DNA of 39,055 nucleotides, from the NCBI GenBank assembly GCA_013372975.1, contig JABXIS010000047.1:1-39055 (forward strand), given 5' to 3'. Origin of the DNA: Alphaproteobacteria bacterium. Its GTDB lineage: Bacteria; Pseudomonadota; Alphaproteobacteria; Sphingomonadales; Kordiimonadaceae. This document shows, piece after piece, positions 8,108-17,905 of this stretch. The notes below the pieces were generated by a model. The model was not told the origin of the DNA. It did no database searches and saw only the letters and a list, made by a program, of their open reading frames with translations. Every line of letters begins with the position of its first letter. Positions within the stretch are counted from its first letter, which is position 1. The position numbers were made by a program, and so were the translations under genes.

Positions 8108-8305
8108 ATGCCCAAGATGAAAACGAAGTCGAGCGTTAAAAAACGCTTCAGCTTAACCGCTTCTGGTAAAGTTCGTGCAAACCAGGCTGGTAAACAGCAC
8201 GGTATGATCAAGCGCACCAACAAGCAAATCCGCAACCTCCGTGGCACGACCGTTCTTTGTGACGCCGACGCTACGATCGTTAAGAAGTTCATGCCCTACG
8301 GCTAA
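8108..8305 (+). CDS. rpmI: 50S ribosomal protein L35
   Basis: A 65-residue, very basic protein with the L35 signature [20 protein letters not shown] and a closing KKFMPYG; length is typical. It belongs to the large subunit. AAGGAC lies just upstream of the start. It is followed after 37 bases by rplT, the universal partner. A perfect small hairpin has the stop codon as its loop. Confidence 0.97.
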   Translation: MPKMKTKSSVKKRFSLTASGKVRANQAGKQHGMIKRTNKQIRNLRGTTVLCDADATIVKKFMPYG

Positions 8306-8311
8306 GCCGTA
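8297..8311 (+). promoter_or_regulatory. Hairpin centred on the rpmI stop codon
   Basis: TACGGC-TAA-GCCGTA is a perfect 6-bp stem whose 3-base loop is the rpmI stop codon. It lies between two ribosomal-protein genes and could affect release or coupling to rplT. It is too short and lacks the T-run for a terminator. Confidence 0.4.
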
Positions 8312-8342
8312 TCGGGTCCTTCAGGTTTAGGAGAAATATACC

Positions 8343-8702
8343 ATGGCACGTGTTAAGCGCGGTGTAACATCGCACGCTCGTCACAAGAAGGTCCTCGAGG
8401 AAGCCAAAGGCTACCGGGGCCGTCGCAAGAATACCATCAAAGTTGCTCGTCAGGCTGTTGAGAAAGCCGGCCAGTACGCATACCGTGACCGCAAAGCCAA
8501 GAAGCGCACTTTCCGCGCTCTCTGGATCCAGCGGATCAACGCCGGTGCGCGTGCACTTGGTCTGCCTTACGGCCAGTTCATGCATGGTCTGAAGCTCGCT
8601 GGTGTTGAGCTGGACCGCAAAGTACTGAGCGACCTTGCTATTCATGAACCAGCTGCTTTTGAGGCGCTTGTGGATCAGGCTAAGGCCGCCCTCGCCAACT
8701 AA
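8343..8702 (+). CDS. rplT: 50S ribosomal protein L20
   Basis: A 119-residue basic protein with the L20 hallmarks [40 protein letters not shown] and [21 protein letters not shown]20 binds 23S rRNA early in 50S assembly and in many bacteria represses its own operon. Length is normal. TTTAGGAGAAATATACC precedes the start, a good ribosome binding site. A terminator follows 36 bases after the stop, separating it from pheST. Confidence 0.97.
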   Translation: MARVKRGVTSHARHKKVLEEAKGYRGRRKNTIKVARQAVEKAGQYAYRDRKAKKRTFRALWIQRINAGARALGLPYGQFMHGLKLAGVELDRKVLSDLAIHEPAAFEALVDQAKAALAN

Positions 8703-8737
8703 GGCTGGTTTGCGATATACGCAAACACCAAGACTTT

Positions 8738-8775
8738 AAAGAGGGCCTGGCCAGTGGCGGGGTCCTCTTTTTATT
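8738..8775 (+). terminator. Rho-independent terminator after rplT
   Basis: AAAGAGGGCC pairs with GGTCCTCTTT (10 bp, one G-T pair) and is followed by TTTTTATT. It sits 36 bases downstream of rplT and 80 bases before pheS, so pheST probably has its own start site. Confidence 0.85.
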
Positions 8776-8854
8776 TGCTTGCGCCCACATTATGGGCCAA
8801 TTGAAACATTCATTTGTTTTGATCGATTGAATTGCTCGAAAAAGCGGAAGAAAA

Positions 8855-9934
8855 ATGCAGGAACAGATTTCAGCGCTTAAGGAAGAGATTGCAGCCCAGA
8901 TTGCGGCGGCAGGTGATCTGAATGCGCTTGAGGAAGTCCGGGTCTCTACACTCGGGAAAAAAGGCAGTGTATCCCAACTGATGAAAGGCCTCGGCGGCAT
9001 GACGCCAGAGGAACGCAAGGAAATGGGCCCGGCGCTCAACGGCCTTAAGAATCAGGTGGCGGACCAGATTAGCTCGCGCAAGGAAACTCTGGAAGAGTCA
9101 GCACTTGAAGCGCGCCTTCTTGAAGAACGCGTGGACGTAACGTTGCCAGTGCAGGAGCATGCAGAGGGCAGCGTCCATCCGATCAGCCAGGTAATGGATG
9201 AAATTGCAGAGATCTTCGCGAACCTGGGTTTTGATGTGGCGGAAGGCCCTGATGTGGAAACCGATTTCCATAACTTCACCGCGCTTAATATTCCGGAAGA
9301 ACATCCTGCACGTCAGGATCATGACACTTTCTATCTGAAGCCTGATGAAAATGGTGACCGCAAGGTACTGCGTACGCACACCAGCCCGGTGCAGATCAGA
9401 ACCATGTTGGGCCAGAAGCCGCCGATCCGCATCATTGCGCCAGGCCGTACGTATCGTTCAGATTCCGATGCAACGCACACGCCTATGTTCCATCAGGTTG
9501 AAGGATTGGTGATTGACCGCGATACGCATCTTGGGCACCTGAAAGGTACGCTTGAAGCATTCCTCAAGGCTTTCTTTGAGGTGGATGCAGTTACATTACG
9601 TCTACGCCCGAGCTATTTCCCCTTCACTGAACCTTCCATGGAAGTGGACGTGCAGTGCAGCTTCGACGGCGGCACCGTGAAAATCGGTGACGGCAATGAC
9701 TGGCTCGAGATTTTGGGTTCAGGCATGGTGAATGTGAATGTACTCAAGGCCTGCAATCTTGACCCCGACGAGTATCAGGGTTTTGCGTTCGGCTGCGGTA
9801 TCGACCGATTGGCAATGCTAAAATATGGCATGAACGATCTGCGCGCATTCTTTGATGCTGATCTGCGGTGGCTCCGTCACTATGGGTTCCGCGCCCTTGA
9901 TCTGCCAACACTTGCCGGAGGTCTAAGCCGATGA
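8855..9934 (+). CDS. pheS: Phenylalanyl-tRNA synthetase alpha subunit
   Basis: A 359-residue class II aminoacyl-tRNA synthetase subunit; with PheT it forms the (alpha-beta)2 enzyme that charges tRNA-Phe. An N-terminal coiled-coil arm (about residues 1-90, [19 protein letters not shown]) binds tRNA. The catalytic core shows motif 1 ([19 protein letters not shown]), motif 2 ([12 protein letters not shown], then [20 protein letters not shown]) and motif 3 ([15 protein letters not shown]). The stop codon overlaps the pheT start in ATGA, so the subunits are translationally coupled. Confidence 0.97.
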   Translation: MQEQISALKEEIAAQIAAAGDLNALEEVRVSTLGKKGSVSQLMKGLGGMTPEERKEMGPALNGLKNQVADQISSRKETLEESALEARLLEERVDVTLPVQEHAEGSVHPISQVMDEIAEIFANLGFDVAEGPDVETDFHNFTALNIPEEHPARQDHDTFYLKPDENGDRKVLRTHTSPVQIRTMLGQKPPIRIIAPGRTYRSDSDATHTPMFHQVEGLVIDRDTHLGHLKGTLEAFLKAFFEVDAVTLRLRPSYFPFTEPSMEVDVQCSFDGGTVKIGDGNDWLEILGSGMVNVNVLKACNLDPDEYQGFAFGCGIDRLAMLKYGMNDLRAFFDADLRWLRHYGFRALDLPTLAGGLSR

Positions 9935-12330
9935 AATTTTCCCTGAGCTGGCTCAAAGACTATCTGGAAACAGATGCGAGCCTTGAAGAAATCGTAGCAA
10001 AACTGAACGCCATCGGCCTTGAGGTTGATACGGTTGAAAATCCGGCTGAAAAGCTGGCACCTTTCACTGTGGCGGAAGTCTTGTCTGCAGAGAAACACCC
10101 GGATGCAGACAAACTGCGTATTTGCAAAGTGTCCAACGGTTCGGAGGAAATGCAGATCGTTTGTGGCGCCCCGAATGCGCGTGCTGGCATCAAGGTTGTG
10201 CTTGGCCGCCCGGGTGACTATGTGCCCGGCTTGGATGTGACGCTGAAGAAAGCAAAAATTCGCGGTGTCGAATCCATTGGCATGATGTGCTCCGCGAAAG
10301 AGCTGGAACTGGGTGATGATCATGACGGCATTATCGAGCTGCCTGAAGATGCGCCTGTTGGCACGCCGTATGTGGACTATGCCAAACTTGATGATCCGGT
10401 CATCGATATTGAGATTACACCGAACCGGCAGGACTGTCTGGGTGTATATGGCATTGCCCGTGATCTTGCAGCGGCTGGCCTCGGCACACTGAAAGTACTT
10501 CAGGTTGAAAAGAACGACGGCACGTTTGAAAGTGATGTGAAAGTTTCGATCGACCTGCCAGAAGAAGCCAAAAGCGCATGTACTCAGTTTCTTGGACGCC
10601 GCTTCAAGGGCGTGAAGAATGGGCCGAGCCCCAAGTGGCTGCAGGACCGGTTGAAGGCTATCGGACTGCGGCCGATTTCCAAGCTTGTGGATGTGACCAA
10701 TTATATCACCCACGATCTGGGTCGCCCGCTTCATGTATACGACGCGGGCAAACTGAATGGCGATTTGAAGGCGCGCCTTGCAGAGGCAGGTGAGAAGTTC
10801 ACTGCACTTGATGACAAGGAATATACCGCCAAGGGCGGTGAAACAGTGATCGCAGATGCCTCCGGCCCACAAGGCTTTGGCGGCATTATTGGTGGCTTGG
10901 ATACAGGCTGTTCAGATGATACGACAGACGTGGTTCTGGAAGCTGCTTTGTTTGACCCGAAGCGCACTGCTTTTACTGGCCGGGATCATGGTCTGATCAC
11001 TGATGCACGCTACCGGTTCGAACGTGGCGTGGATGAACTTTTCATCCGTGATGGTATGGAAATCGCCACCAAGATGATTCTTGATCTGTGTGGCGGTGAA
11101 GTGAGCCATGTATTTGAAGCTGGCAGCGATACCAATTGGAACAAAACAGTTCCGTTTCGCAGCGAGCGCGTGAAAACACTGGGTGGCCTTGACCTACCAG
11201 CCAGCGAAAGCGTGGCGATTCTGGAGAAGCTTGGCTTCCAGGTTGAGGGCACAGACCCCTATACCGTACATGTGCCGTCTTGGCGCGTGGATGTCGAAGG
11301 CGAGCCTGATATTGTGGAAGAGGTACTGCGCATTCACGGCCTCGACAATATCCCGAGCACGCCGCTTCCAGCCAATGATCACAAAGCTGGATCTACATTG
11401 AGCCCGCGCCAAAAGCGTGCGCGTGCTGTGAAACGGGAGCTGGCTGCGGTTGGCATGCATGAGGCCGTGACGTGGTCCTTCATGAAACAGGAGGAGGCGA
11501 CTCTGTTCGGTGGCGGCAGCGAGCGTTTGATGGTGGACAATCCAATTTCCAGCGAACTTGATTGTATGCGACCTTCTATATTGCCGAACCTGATGCAGGC
11601 CGGACAACGCAACCGCGATCGCGGCGCAGATGGAGTATCGCTGTTTGAGGTTGGGCCTATCTATCTTGACGACACCGAAACTGGCCAGCTTCTGGTGGCA
11701 ACTGGCCTGCGCGCCGGTCAATCTGGTGACCGCCATTGGGCAACTGCTGTGAAGCCTGTTGATGTTTTTGATGCCAAGCGCGATGCGCTCGCCGCACTTG
11801 CCGCTGTCGGTGCACCAACGGGCAATTTGCAGGTGTTTGATGAGGCACCAGCATATTACCACCCGGGTCGCTCGGGTACCTTGCGCCTTGGGCCGAAAAA
11901 TATTCTGGCCAGTTTTGGAGAGTTGCATCCAAAAGTGCTGAAAGCCCTGGATGTGGATGGACCAGTTGTTGGCTTTGAAGTGTATCTGGACCGAGTGCCT
12001 GCACCGAAGAAGAAAGGTGCCGCAAAAGGAGCGTTGTCAGTTTCCAATCTTCAGTCAGTCGAGAGAGATTTCGCGTTCTTGATGGACAGGGATGTGAAGG
12101 TGGAAAATCTGATTCGCGCGGTACGCGGTGCAGATAAGGCGTTCATTGCAGATGTCGGTATCTTCGATGTGTATGAAGGTAAAGGTGTGCCTGAAGGTCA
12201 AAAGTCAATTGCGGTTTATGTTCAGCTTGAACCGAAAGACGAGACCTTCACAGATAAACATATTGAAGAGATTTCTGACAAGATCTGCGGTGCTGCAGAA
12301 AAAGCTGTGGGGGCTGTCTTGCGCGGTTAA
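9931..12330 (+). CDS. pheT: Phenylalanyl-tRNA synthetase beta subunit
   Basis: A 799-residue protein of normal length. In order it has an N-terminal fold with [20 protein letters not shown]; an EMAP/OB-type tRNA-binding domain at about 40-150 ([37 protein letters not shown]); the B3/B4 editing domain (about 210-390, where misacylated Tyr-tRNA is hydrolysed); B5; a catalytic-like core (about 480-680); and a C-terminal ferredoxin-like anticodon-binding domain (FSxx-type, [18 protein letters not shown]). It begins inside the last codons of pheS. A hairpin terminator follows 24 bases after the stop. Confidence 0.97.
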   Translation: MKFSLSWLKDYLETDASLEEIVAKLNAIGLEVDTVENPAEKLAPFTVAEVLSAEKHPDADKLRICKVSNGSEEMQIVCGAPNARAGIKVVLGRPGDYVPGLDVTLKKAKIRGVESIGMMCSAKELELGDDHDGIIELPEDAPVGTPYVDYAKLDDPVIDIEITPNRQDCLGVYGIARDLAAAGLGTLKVLQVEKNDGTFESDVKVSIDLPEEAKSACTQFLGRRFKGVKNGPSPKWLQDRLKAIGLRPISKLVDVTNYITHDLGRPLHVYDAGKLNGDLKARLAEAGEKFTALDDKEYTAKGGETVIADASGPQGFGGIIGGLDTGCSDDTTDVVLEAALFDPKRTAFTGRDHGLITDARYRFERGVDELFIRDGMEIATKMILDLCGGEVSHVFEAGSDTNWNKTVPFRSERVKTLGGLDLPASESVAILEKLGFQVEGTDPYTVHVPSWRVDVEGEPDIVEEVLRIHGLDNIPSTPLPANDHKAGSTLSPRQKRARAVKRELAAVGMHEAVTWSFMKQEEATLFGGGSERLMVDNPISSELDCMRPSILPNLMQAGQRNRDRGADGVSLFEVGPIYLDDTETGQLLVATGLRAGQSGDRHWATAVKPVDVFDAKRDALAALAAVGAPTGNLQVFDEAPAYYHPGRSGTLRLGPKNILASFGELHPKVLKALDVDGPVVGFEVYLDRVPAPKKKGAAKGALSVSNLQSVERDFAFLMDRDVKVENLIRAVRGADKAFIADVGIFDVYEGKGVPEGQKSIAVYVQLEPKDETFTDKHIEEISDKICGAAEKAVGAVLRG

Positions 12331-12354
12331 CAATACAAATTCTTTATGAAATTC

Positions 12355-12391
12355 ACCGATCGGGGCTTGCAAAAATTCCCTGATCGGTTTT
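12355..12391 (+). terminator. Rho-independent terminator after pheT
   Basis: ACCGATCGGGG pairs with CCCTGATCGGT over 11 bp (one G-T pair) around a 12-base loop and runs into TTTTC. The T-run is short, so efficiency may be moderate. Confidence 0.7.
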
Positions 12392-12461
12392 CATATTGGG
12401 TTTCGGGAGGAAAAAGGTTACTGGCGATTGCCATACCTTTGGTAGTGCGTGGGTGTGAAAT

Positions 12462-13448
12462 TTGGCGACGAAGCAAAAAAAACCTGATGCAAAAGTACCG
12501 CTGAAACTGCGTTTGAAAGCCTGGTGGGAGGGCTATGATCAAGACGAGATCAAAAAGCGCATAGCCAGCCGTACGATGGCACCGCAGGAAGAGGAGCCGG
12601 CGAAAGAAGAAGCGCCGAAACAGATGGATGCCGAATCTATCGATCCTTGGGATGCGGCAACCGTCGATATTGCGCAATATATCTGGGGAAAAGGCTTCTG
12701 TGGTCCCGGGGGGCCTGAGTATATTGTTTCGCTATCCAAACTTCTGGCTCTCAGTCCTGAGATGTCCATGCTGCAGATTGGCGCAGGCCTTGGTGGTCCT
12801 TCCCGCGTACTTGTTGACCGTTTCGGCGTGTGGATAACAGGGTTTGAAGAATCCGAAATGCTTGTGGATAAGGGACGCAAGCTTGCCAAGATGGCTGGAC
12901 TGGAGAAGAAGGCGCAGCTTGAGCAATATAGCCCGGAGGGTTTCGAAGGCTTTGACCGGAAGTATGATCGTGCGTTGGCCAAGGAGGCTTTGTTCACGAT
13001 TGAAGACAAAGCCAACATGATTTCCAAAATTGAAGAAAAGCTGAAACCAGGCGGCCTGTTCCTGATGACGGAATATGTGATCGGGTCGGACGCTGTTCTT
13101 GGTAAAGACAAATACAAGGAATGGGTGGTAGGCGAACGCCGGCATCCTTACCCTGTGCTATCCGATGAACTTGTGGATCTTCTGAAGAAGAATCACCTGC
13201 AGGTGCGCGTATCTGAAGATATCAGCCTTCAATATGTTGAGATGATCAACCAGGCCTGGGCCGGAGCAGACGAAGTGGCGGCCAAACTTGCCAAGCGCGA
13301 AGATGGCACCATGATGATTCAGACGCTTATGCGCGAAGCTGAATTCTGGACCCGCCGCAAGAAGCTTCTGGAATCTGGTGATCTTAAGCTTTGGCGGATT
13401 GTGGCCAACAAGAAATCTGGTGGCCCGTCCATGATGTCGGATTGGTAA
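12462..13448 (+). CDS. SAM-dependent class I methyltransferase, substrate unknown
   Basis: A 328-residue protein with a charged N-terminal extension (about 1-60, lysine- then glutamate-rich) and a Rossmann-type methyltransferase core. The SAM motif I is MLQIGAGLGGPSRVLVDRFG, followed by an acidic strand end (VWITGFEESE) and the post-motif strand with GGLFLMTEYVIG. It resembles the small-molecule and phosphoethanolamine N-methyltransferase-like group, but the substrate cannot be read. Start: an in-frame TGA at 12456 leaves TTG at 12462 as the first usable codon; the next in-frame ATG would remove the basic leader. GTGGGTGTG upstream is a weak ribosome site. It is convergent with the exporter gene, the two stop codons 4 bases apart, and no terminator separates them. 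Confidence 0.75.
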   Translation: MATKQKKPDAKVPLKLRLKAWWEGYDQDEIKKRIASRTMAPQEEEPAKEEAPKQMDAESIDPWDAATVDIAQYIWGKGFCGPGGPEYIVSLSKLLALSPEMSMLQIGAGLGGPSRVLVDRFGVWITGFEESEMLVDKGRKLAKMAGLEKKAQLEQYSPEGFEGFDRKYDRALAKEALFTIEDKANMISKIEEKLKPGGLFLMTEYVIGSDAVLGKDKYKEWVVGERRHPYPVLSDELVDLLKKNHLQVRVSEDISLQYVEMINQAWAGADEVAAKLAKREDGTMMIQTLMREAEFWTRRKKLLESGDLKLWRIVANKKSGGPSMMSDW

Positions 13449-13452
13449 AGGC

Positions 13453-14358
13453 CTAGTTTTTGCTGCCCGCGGCTTTGCTGGAACGAGCCACCCAGATACC
13501 TGCCAATACGGCACTCCCGCCGACAAGGTGAAGGGGGCCCAGGGCTTCCCCAAAAATCCACCATGCCAGAACAGCGGACAATACCGGCTGCAAGAGCAGG
13601 CTGAGTGCACCGAGCGTCGCCGGTACATGCGCCAGCCCATACACGATCAGGCTTTGCCCTAAAACCTGAGCTATCAGTGCAAGGCCAACAAGGGGTAACC
13701 ATCCCTCCATGCTTTGAGGAAGGACAGGATCGTCCGTGAAGGCAAGAGGGATTGCAAGCAAGGCCGTGGATACAAGTGCCGTACCAGCCATCAGCAGTGA
13801 CAATGAGATATGTTTTCTTGCGCGAGCCGCTGCAACGATATAGGCCGCGTAGAAGGTGGCTGTCAGGATACCCAGCATGTCGCCCGAGAGATAGGCAGGG
13901 TTCAGTTCGACGTTCTGGCCTATCAGGACACCGGCGCCAACAAGCGCCAGTATCATCCCAGCGATGAAACGTCGGTTGATCCGCTCGCCGAACAATAGGA
14001 AGCCATAAATGGCAGCAAATATGGTTGCCATATTGGCGAGAAGAGTGGCGTTTGCAACAGTGGTTTGAGCGATTGACCAATGCCAAACGAAGAGTTCAAT
14101 TGCAAACAGAGCTCCGACCACGCCGATCCAGCTCAGTTGTTGCTTATCAATTTCTTTGCGGGGTGCAGACAAATCAATGCGCGACTGAATCAGATGAAAA
14201 GCGATCAAAAATGGTGTGGCCAGGGCAAGGCGCCAAAAGGCTGACGCAGATGGGCTGACATCTGACAGGCGCACAAAGATCGCGGCGCAGCTGATGCCGG
14301 CAGCGCCAAGCAAAAGAGCAGAAAAACCGCGGGAAAAATCATCTCTAAATAAAGCCAT
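13453..14358 (-). CDS. EamA/DMT-superfamily transporter
   Basis: A 301-residue integral membrane protein with about ten hydrophobic segments arranged as two EamA repeats. The first repeat contains AAIFVRLSDVSPSASAFWRL and VANATLLANMATIFAAIYGF; the second contains AAYIVAAARARKHISLSLLM and VPATLGALSLLLQPVLSAVL. Drug/metabolite transporters of this type export amino acids or other metabolites; the substrate is unknown. The open frame extends to 14472, but the ATG at 14358 starts the usual MxLFRDDF cytoplasmic tip directly before the first helix. It ends 4 bases from the methyltransferase gene and is divergent from acs with 147 bases between. Confidence 0.85.
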   Translation of the reverse strand: MALFRDDFSRGFSALLLGAAGISCAAIFVRLSDVSPSASAFWRLALATPFLIAFHLIQSRIDLSAPRKEIDKQQLSWIGVVGALFAIELFVWHWSIAQTTVANATLLANMATIFAAIYGFLLFGERINRRFIAGMILALVGAGVLIGQNVELNPAYLSGDMLGILTATFYAAYIVAAARARKHISLSLLMAGTALVSTALLAIPLAFTDDPVLPQSMEGWLPLVGLALIAQVLGQSLIVYGLAHVPATLGALSLLLQPVLSAVLAWWIFGEALGPLHLVGGSAVLAGIWVARSSKAAGSKN

Positions 14359-14505
14359 TGCGTACAAGATAGCGTGCTTTGAGATGCAGGATAGAATAAA
14401 TTCGACAATATCACTGCAAAAAATGACATCGTTGCCATTGTGGGGGTTGCAACCGACTTGGACACCCGTCATGATCGCCGTTGCGTTTTAAGGAGGGAGT
14501 TGGCA

Positions 14506-16443
14506 ATGAGCGAGATAGAGATTTTTCCGGTGCCTCAATCGGCTAGGGAAAACACCCGCTGTACTAAAGAGCAATATGATGCGCTTTACGCACGATCCGT
14601 TTCTGACCCAAAGGGCTTTTGGACAGAACAGGCACAGCGCATTGACTGGATGAAGCCTTTCTCAAAGGTAAAAGATACCAGTTTTGTTGGCGATATCTCG
14701 ATCAAATGGTTTGAAGATGGAACGCTGAATGCGTCTGCCAACTGCATCGACCGCCATTTGCCCGACCGAAAAGATGAAACGGCTATCATTTGGGAAGGCG
14801 ATGACCCGGCTGAAAGCAAGCATATTACCTATGGTGAGCTTTACGAGAAGGTTTGCCGTTTCGCGAATGTATTGAAGGACCGGGGCGCCAAGAAGGGCGA
14901 CCGAATCACCATTTATATGCCGATGATCCCGGAGGCCGTATATGCCATGCTTGCTTGCGCGCGCATTGGCGCAGTGCATTCTGTGGTGTTTGGTGGCTTT
15001 TCCCCTGACGCGTTGGCTGGCCGTATTCTTGATTGTGAATCAACCTTTGTAATCACGGCCGATGAGGGATTGCGGGGAGCGAAAAAAGTACCGCTTAAAG
15101 CAAATGTCGATAAAGCGCTTGAGCAGTGCCCGGACGTGACAAGCGTTGTTGTAGTCAAACGTACAGGTGGGGACATTGGGTGGGATGACGCTCGTGATAT
15201 CTGGTATCATGAGGCCGCTGCAAATGTGGCGGCTGATTGCGCGCCCGAAGAGATGAATGCCGAAGACCCGCTTTTCATTCTCTATACATCAGGCTCTACT
15301 GGCAAACCGAAGGGTGTGTTGCATACCACGGGCGGATACATGGTTTGGGCATCCATGACCCACGAATATGTCTTCGATTATCGTGAGGGTGAGATCTACT
15401 GGTGCACAGCTGACGTTGGTTGGGTAACAGGCCACAGCTATATCGTATATGGTCCGCTTGCAAACGGGGCGACGACACTGGTTTTTGAAGGAGTGCCAAC
15501 ATACCCGGACGCAGGCCGTTTCTGGCAGGTTGTTGAAAAACACAAGGTGAATATTTTCTACACCGCCCCCACTGCCATTCGCGCGCTTGAGCGGTTGGGC
15601 GACGATTTTGTCACGCAGCATGACCGGTCTTCTATCCGGCTTTTGGGTACCGTAGGCGAACCGATCAACCCTGAAGCATGGCACTGGTACCACAGGGTGG
15701 TTGGTGAAGAGCGTTGCCCGATTGTCGATACCTGGTGGCAAACAGAAACTGGCGGGGTGATGATCTCACCCCTGCCCGGCGCGACGGATCTTAAACCCGG
15801 ATCCGCGACCAAACCAATGTTCGGCGTGAAACCTGCGCTTGTCGACCAGGAAGGCAACTTTCTTGAAGGCGCTACCTCTGGAAATCTGGTGGTGACCGAC
15901 AGCTGGCCTGGCCAGATGCGCACTGTTTATGGCGACCACGAACGGTTCAAGCAGACCTATTTTTCCACGTATGAAGGCCTGTATTTCACCGGCGACGGCT
16001 GTCGGCGGGATGAAGACGGATATTACTGGATCACGGGCCGGGTGGATGATGTGATCAATGTATCAGGCCACAGAATGGGTACTGCTGAAGTGGAATCTGC
16101 GCTTGTAGAGCACGACCTCGTTTCAGAGGCTGCGGTTGTGGGCTTCCCACATGACATCAAGGGTCAGGGCATTTATGCCTATGTTACTCTCCATGCCGGC
16201 ACAGAGTCGTCAGATCGGCTCAGGAAGGATCTTGTGGCCCTTGTACGTCAGGAAATCGGCCCCATCGCGAGCCCTGATTTTATTCAGTTCGCCCCGGCTC
16301 TGCCAAAAACACGATCTGGTAAGATCATGCGTCGGATCCTGCGCAAAATTGCCGAAAACGAATATGGTAATCTTGGGGATACATCGACTTTGGCGGAACC
16401 TGGCGTGGTTGATGATTTGATCGAAAACAGGCAAAATCGCTAG
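14506..16443 (+). CDS. acs: Acetyl-CoA synthetase (AMP-forming)
   Basis: A 645-residue adenylate-forming enzyme that activates acetate to acetyl-CoA with ATP, normal length for Acs. An N-terminal ACAS domain precedes the AMP-binding domain with the P-loop [12 protein letters not shown], the strand [15 protein letters not shown], the A5 motif WWQTETGG, and the hinge [18 protein letters not shown]. The C-terminal mobile domain carries the catalytic lysine in [16 protein letters not shown] (around residue 605), the site acetylated in Pat/CobB-type control. The start at 14506 is set by AAGGAGGG 8 bases upstream. A perfect GGTTGCAACC palindrome at 14445-14454 lies 51 bases upstream and might be an operator. 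A terminator follows directly. Confidence 0.96.
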   Translation: MSEIEIFPVPQSARENTRCTKEQYDALYARSVSDPKGFWTEQAQRIDWMKPFSKVKDTSFVGDISIKWFEDGTLNASANCIDRHLPDRKDETAIIWEGDDPAESKHITYGELYEKVCRFANVLKDRGAKKGDRITIYMPMIPEAVYAMLACARIGAVHSVVFGGFSPDALAGRILDCESTFVITADEGLRGAKKVPLKANVDKALEQCPDVTSVVVVKRTGGDIGWDDARDIWYHEAAANVAADCAPEEMNAEDPLFILYTSGSTGKPKGVLHTTGGYMVWASMTHEYVFDYREGEIYWCTADVGWVTGHSYIVYGPLANGATTLVFEGVPTYPDAGRFWQVVEKHKVNIFYTAPTAIRALERLGDDFVTQHDRSSIRLLGTVGEPINPEAWHWYHRVVGEERCPIVDTWWQTETGGVMISPLPGATDLKPGSATKPMFGVKPALVDQEGNFLEGATSGNLVVTDSWPGQMRTVYGDHERFKQTYFSTYEGLYFTGDGCRRDEDGYYWITGRVDDVINVSGHRMGTAEVESALVEHDLVSEAAVVGFPHDIKGQGIYAYVTLHAGTESSDRLRKDLVALVRQEIGPIASPDFIQFAPALPKTRSGKIMRRILRKIAENEYGNLGDTSTLAEPGVVDDLIENRQNR

Positions 16444-16450
16444 AATGTGG

Positions 16451-16477
16451 AAGGGGGTTTCGGCCCCCTTTTCGTTT
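16451..16477 (+). terminator. Rho-independent terminator after acs
   Basis: AAGGGGG pairs with CCCCCTT around a TTTCGG loop, followed by TTCGTTT, 7 bases after the acs stop codon. Confidence 0.82.
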
Positions 16478-16558
16478 ACAATTCAAACTCCCGAAATCGT
16501 GACTGTCAAATTTCCTGCTTTGCCCTACATAAAGAAGGCCGCAGTCAGGGGAGGTTGC

Positions 16559-17239
16559 ATGATTACATTCTATAGTGCCGCGACACCAAACGGTTACAAG
16601 GTCTCCATCATGCTGGAGGAGCTTGGACTGAATTACGAACTTAAAGAAATCAGCCTTGCGGCCGGCGAGCAGAAGGAAGATTGGTTCCGCGAGATCAATC
16701 CCAATGGCCGTATTCCCGCGATAGTCGATCATGACGCAGATGATCTTGTCATTTTTGAATCGGGTGCAATCCTGATCTATCTGGCGGAGAAAACCGGAAA
16801 ATTGCTATCGCTGGAATCTGCCGAGCGATCCCGGACCCTTCAATGGTTGATGTTCCAGATGGGCGGTGTGGGGCCAATGCAGGGGCAGGCAAATGTTTTT
16901 TACCGCTATTTCCCAGAGAAGATCCCTGCAGTTATCCAAAGATACCAGAACGAGACATTACGCCTTTATGGCGTGTTGAATGACCGTCTGTCCCAAGCCC
17001 CGTATCTTGCCGGCGATAATTATAGCATTGCCGATATTGCCAACTGGCCATGGGTTCGGGCCCATGCTTGGGCCGGTCTTTCTCTGGATGGATTGGGTAA
17101 CCTGCAACGCTGGATGGAAACAATAGAGTCGCGTCCGGCGGTCGGGCGTGGTCTGCAGAAACCACCCCGTCCCGACCTTACACAAAATGAAAATAGTGAA
17201 AAATTCGTCGCAGCGGCACAGAAGATGCTGCAAAGCTAA
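16559..17239 (+). CDS. Glutathione S-transferase, YfcG/Nu-class-like
   Basis: A 226-residue cytosolic protein. The N-terminal thioredoxin-like domain (about 1-85) shows [33 protein letters not shown] and [14 protein letters not shown], which match the Nu-class pattern in which an Asn/Thr rather than Tyr assists glutathione or its disulfide. The alpha-helical domain has [19 protein letters not shown] and [14 protein letters not shown], also YfcG-like. Such enzymes reduce disulfides with glutathione. The start at 16559 is preceded by AGGGGAGG. Length is about normal for the class. Convergent with the hydrolase gene. Confidence 0.85.
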   Translation: MITFYSAATPNGYKVSIMLEELGLNYELKEISLAAGEQKEDWFREINPNGRIPAIVDHDADDLVIFESGAILIYLAEKTGKLLSLESAERSRTLQWLMFQMGGVGPMQGQANVFYRYFPEKIPAVIQRYQNETLRLYGVLNDRLSQAPYLAGDNYSIADIANWPWVRAHAWAGLSLDGLGNLQRWMETIESRPAVGRGLQKPPRPDLTQNENSEKFVAAAQKMLQS

Positions 17240-17259
17240 GGCAGCACGGTTAGAGAAAG

Positions 17260-17871
17260 TCAGCTGAAAGTGGCAACAATTTTGTCCATCGCGCCGTTCC
17301 AGTTGCCTTCTGCTGTTTGACCTGACGCTTTTCTGGGGGTCAGGTCGTGATTGCCATCCGGCGCCCAATGTAGGCTGAAACTTTCAGGCAACTGCAGAGT
17401 ATCCAGCAGCGCTTTTCCGCCAAAGGCATCTCTTTCGCCTTGCAGGATCAGTGTGGGTAGATTGATCTTTGGAAAGTGATCTGTCCGCAATTTCTCCGGC
17501 TTGCCGGGAGGGTGAAAAGGGTATCCGAGACACACAAGGCCATTGCAGATAGAGTTGTCTTCGGCGGCTACCATGCTTGCGATACGACCACCCATTGACT
17601 TCCCACCAATCAATAGTGGCCCATCGGGGCGGATTTCTTCAATCGTTTGTCTGAAAGCCTCCACCAGTTTTGGCGCCCGGTCCGGGGGTCTTTTTTTTCC
17701 ATCTTCCTGCCGTTTTTCCATATAGGGGAAATTGAATCGCAGTACCTCATACCCTCGCTTAGCCAGGCCTTCTGCAAAGGCCTCCATAAAGGGGCTATCA
17801 GCAGGTGCGCCTGCGCCATGCGCCAGAAGGATTGTGCCGTTCAATGCGGTGCCATTACGTAACAATGTCAT
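17260..17871 (-). CDS. Alpha/beta hydrolase, KANL3/Tex30-like
   Basis: A 203-residue compact hydrolase. After ILLAHGAGAPADSPFM (oxyanion region) the nucleophile lies in GGKSMGGRIAS (Ser92), with LVCLGYPFHPPGKPEKLRT typical of this small family. The probable triad completes with Asp148 (LILQGERDAFGG) and His175 (PDGNHDL). All three catalytic residues are present. The physiological substrate is unknown; family members are cytosolic esterase-like proteins. It is 34 bases downstream of the hybrid kinase gene on the same strand and could be cotranscribed with it. Confidence 0.82.
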   Translation of the reverse strand: MTLLRNGTALNGTILLAHGAGAPADSPFMEAFAEGLAKRGYEVLRFNFPYMEKRQEDGKKRPPDRAPKLVEAFRQTIEEIRPDGPLLIGGKSMGGRIASMVAAEDNSICNGLVCLGYPFHPPGKPEKLRTDHFPKINLPTLILQGERDAFGGKALLDTLQLPESFSLHWAPDGNHDLTPRKASGQTAEGNWNGAMDKIVATFS

Positions 17872-17905
17872 AAATTCTCGGGTCCTGTGGCGAGGTGGAT
17901 ATGAA

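Noticed and set aside
9880-10872. Leftward 330-residue open frame opposite pheT
   Set aside because: Shadow of pheT; no domain recognised.
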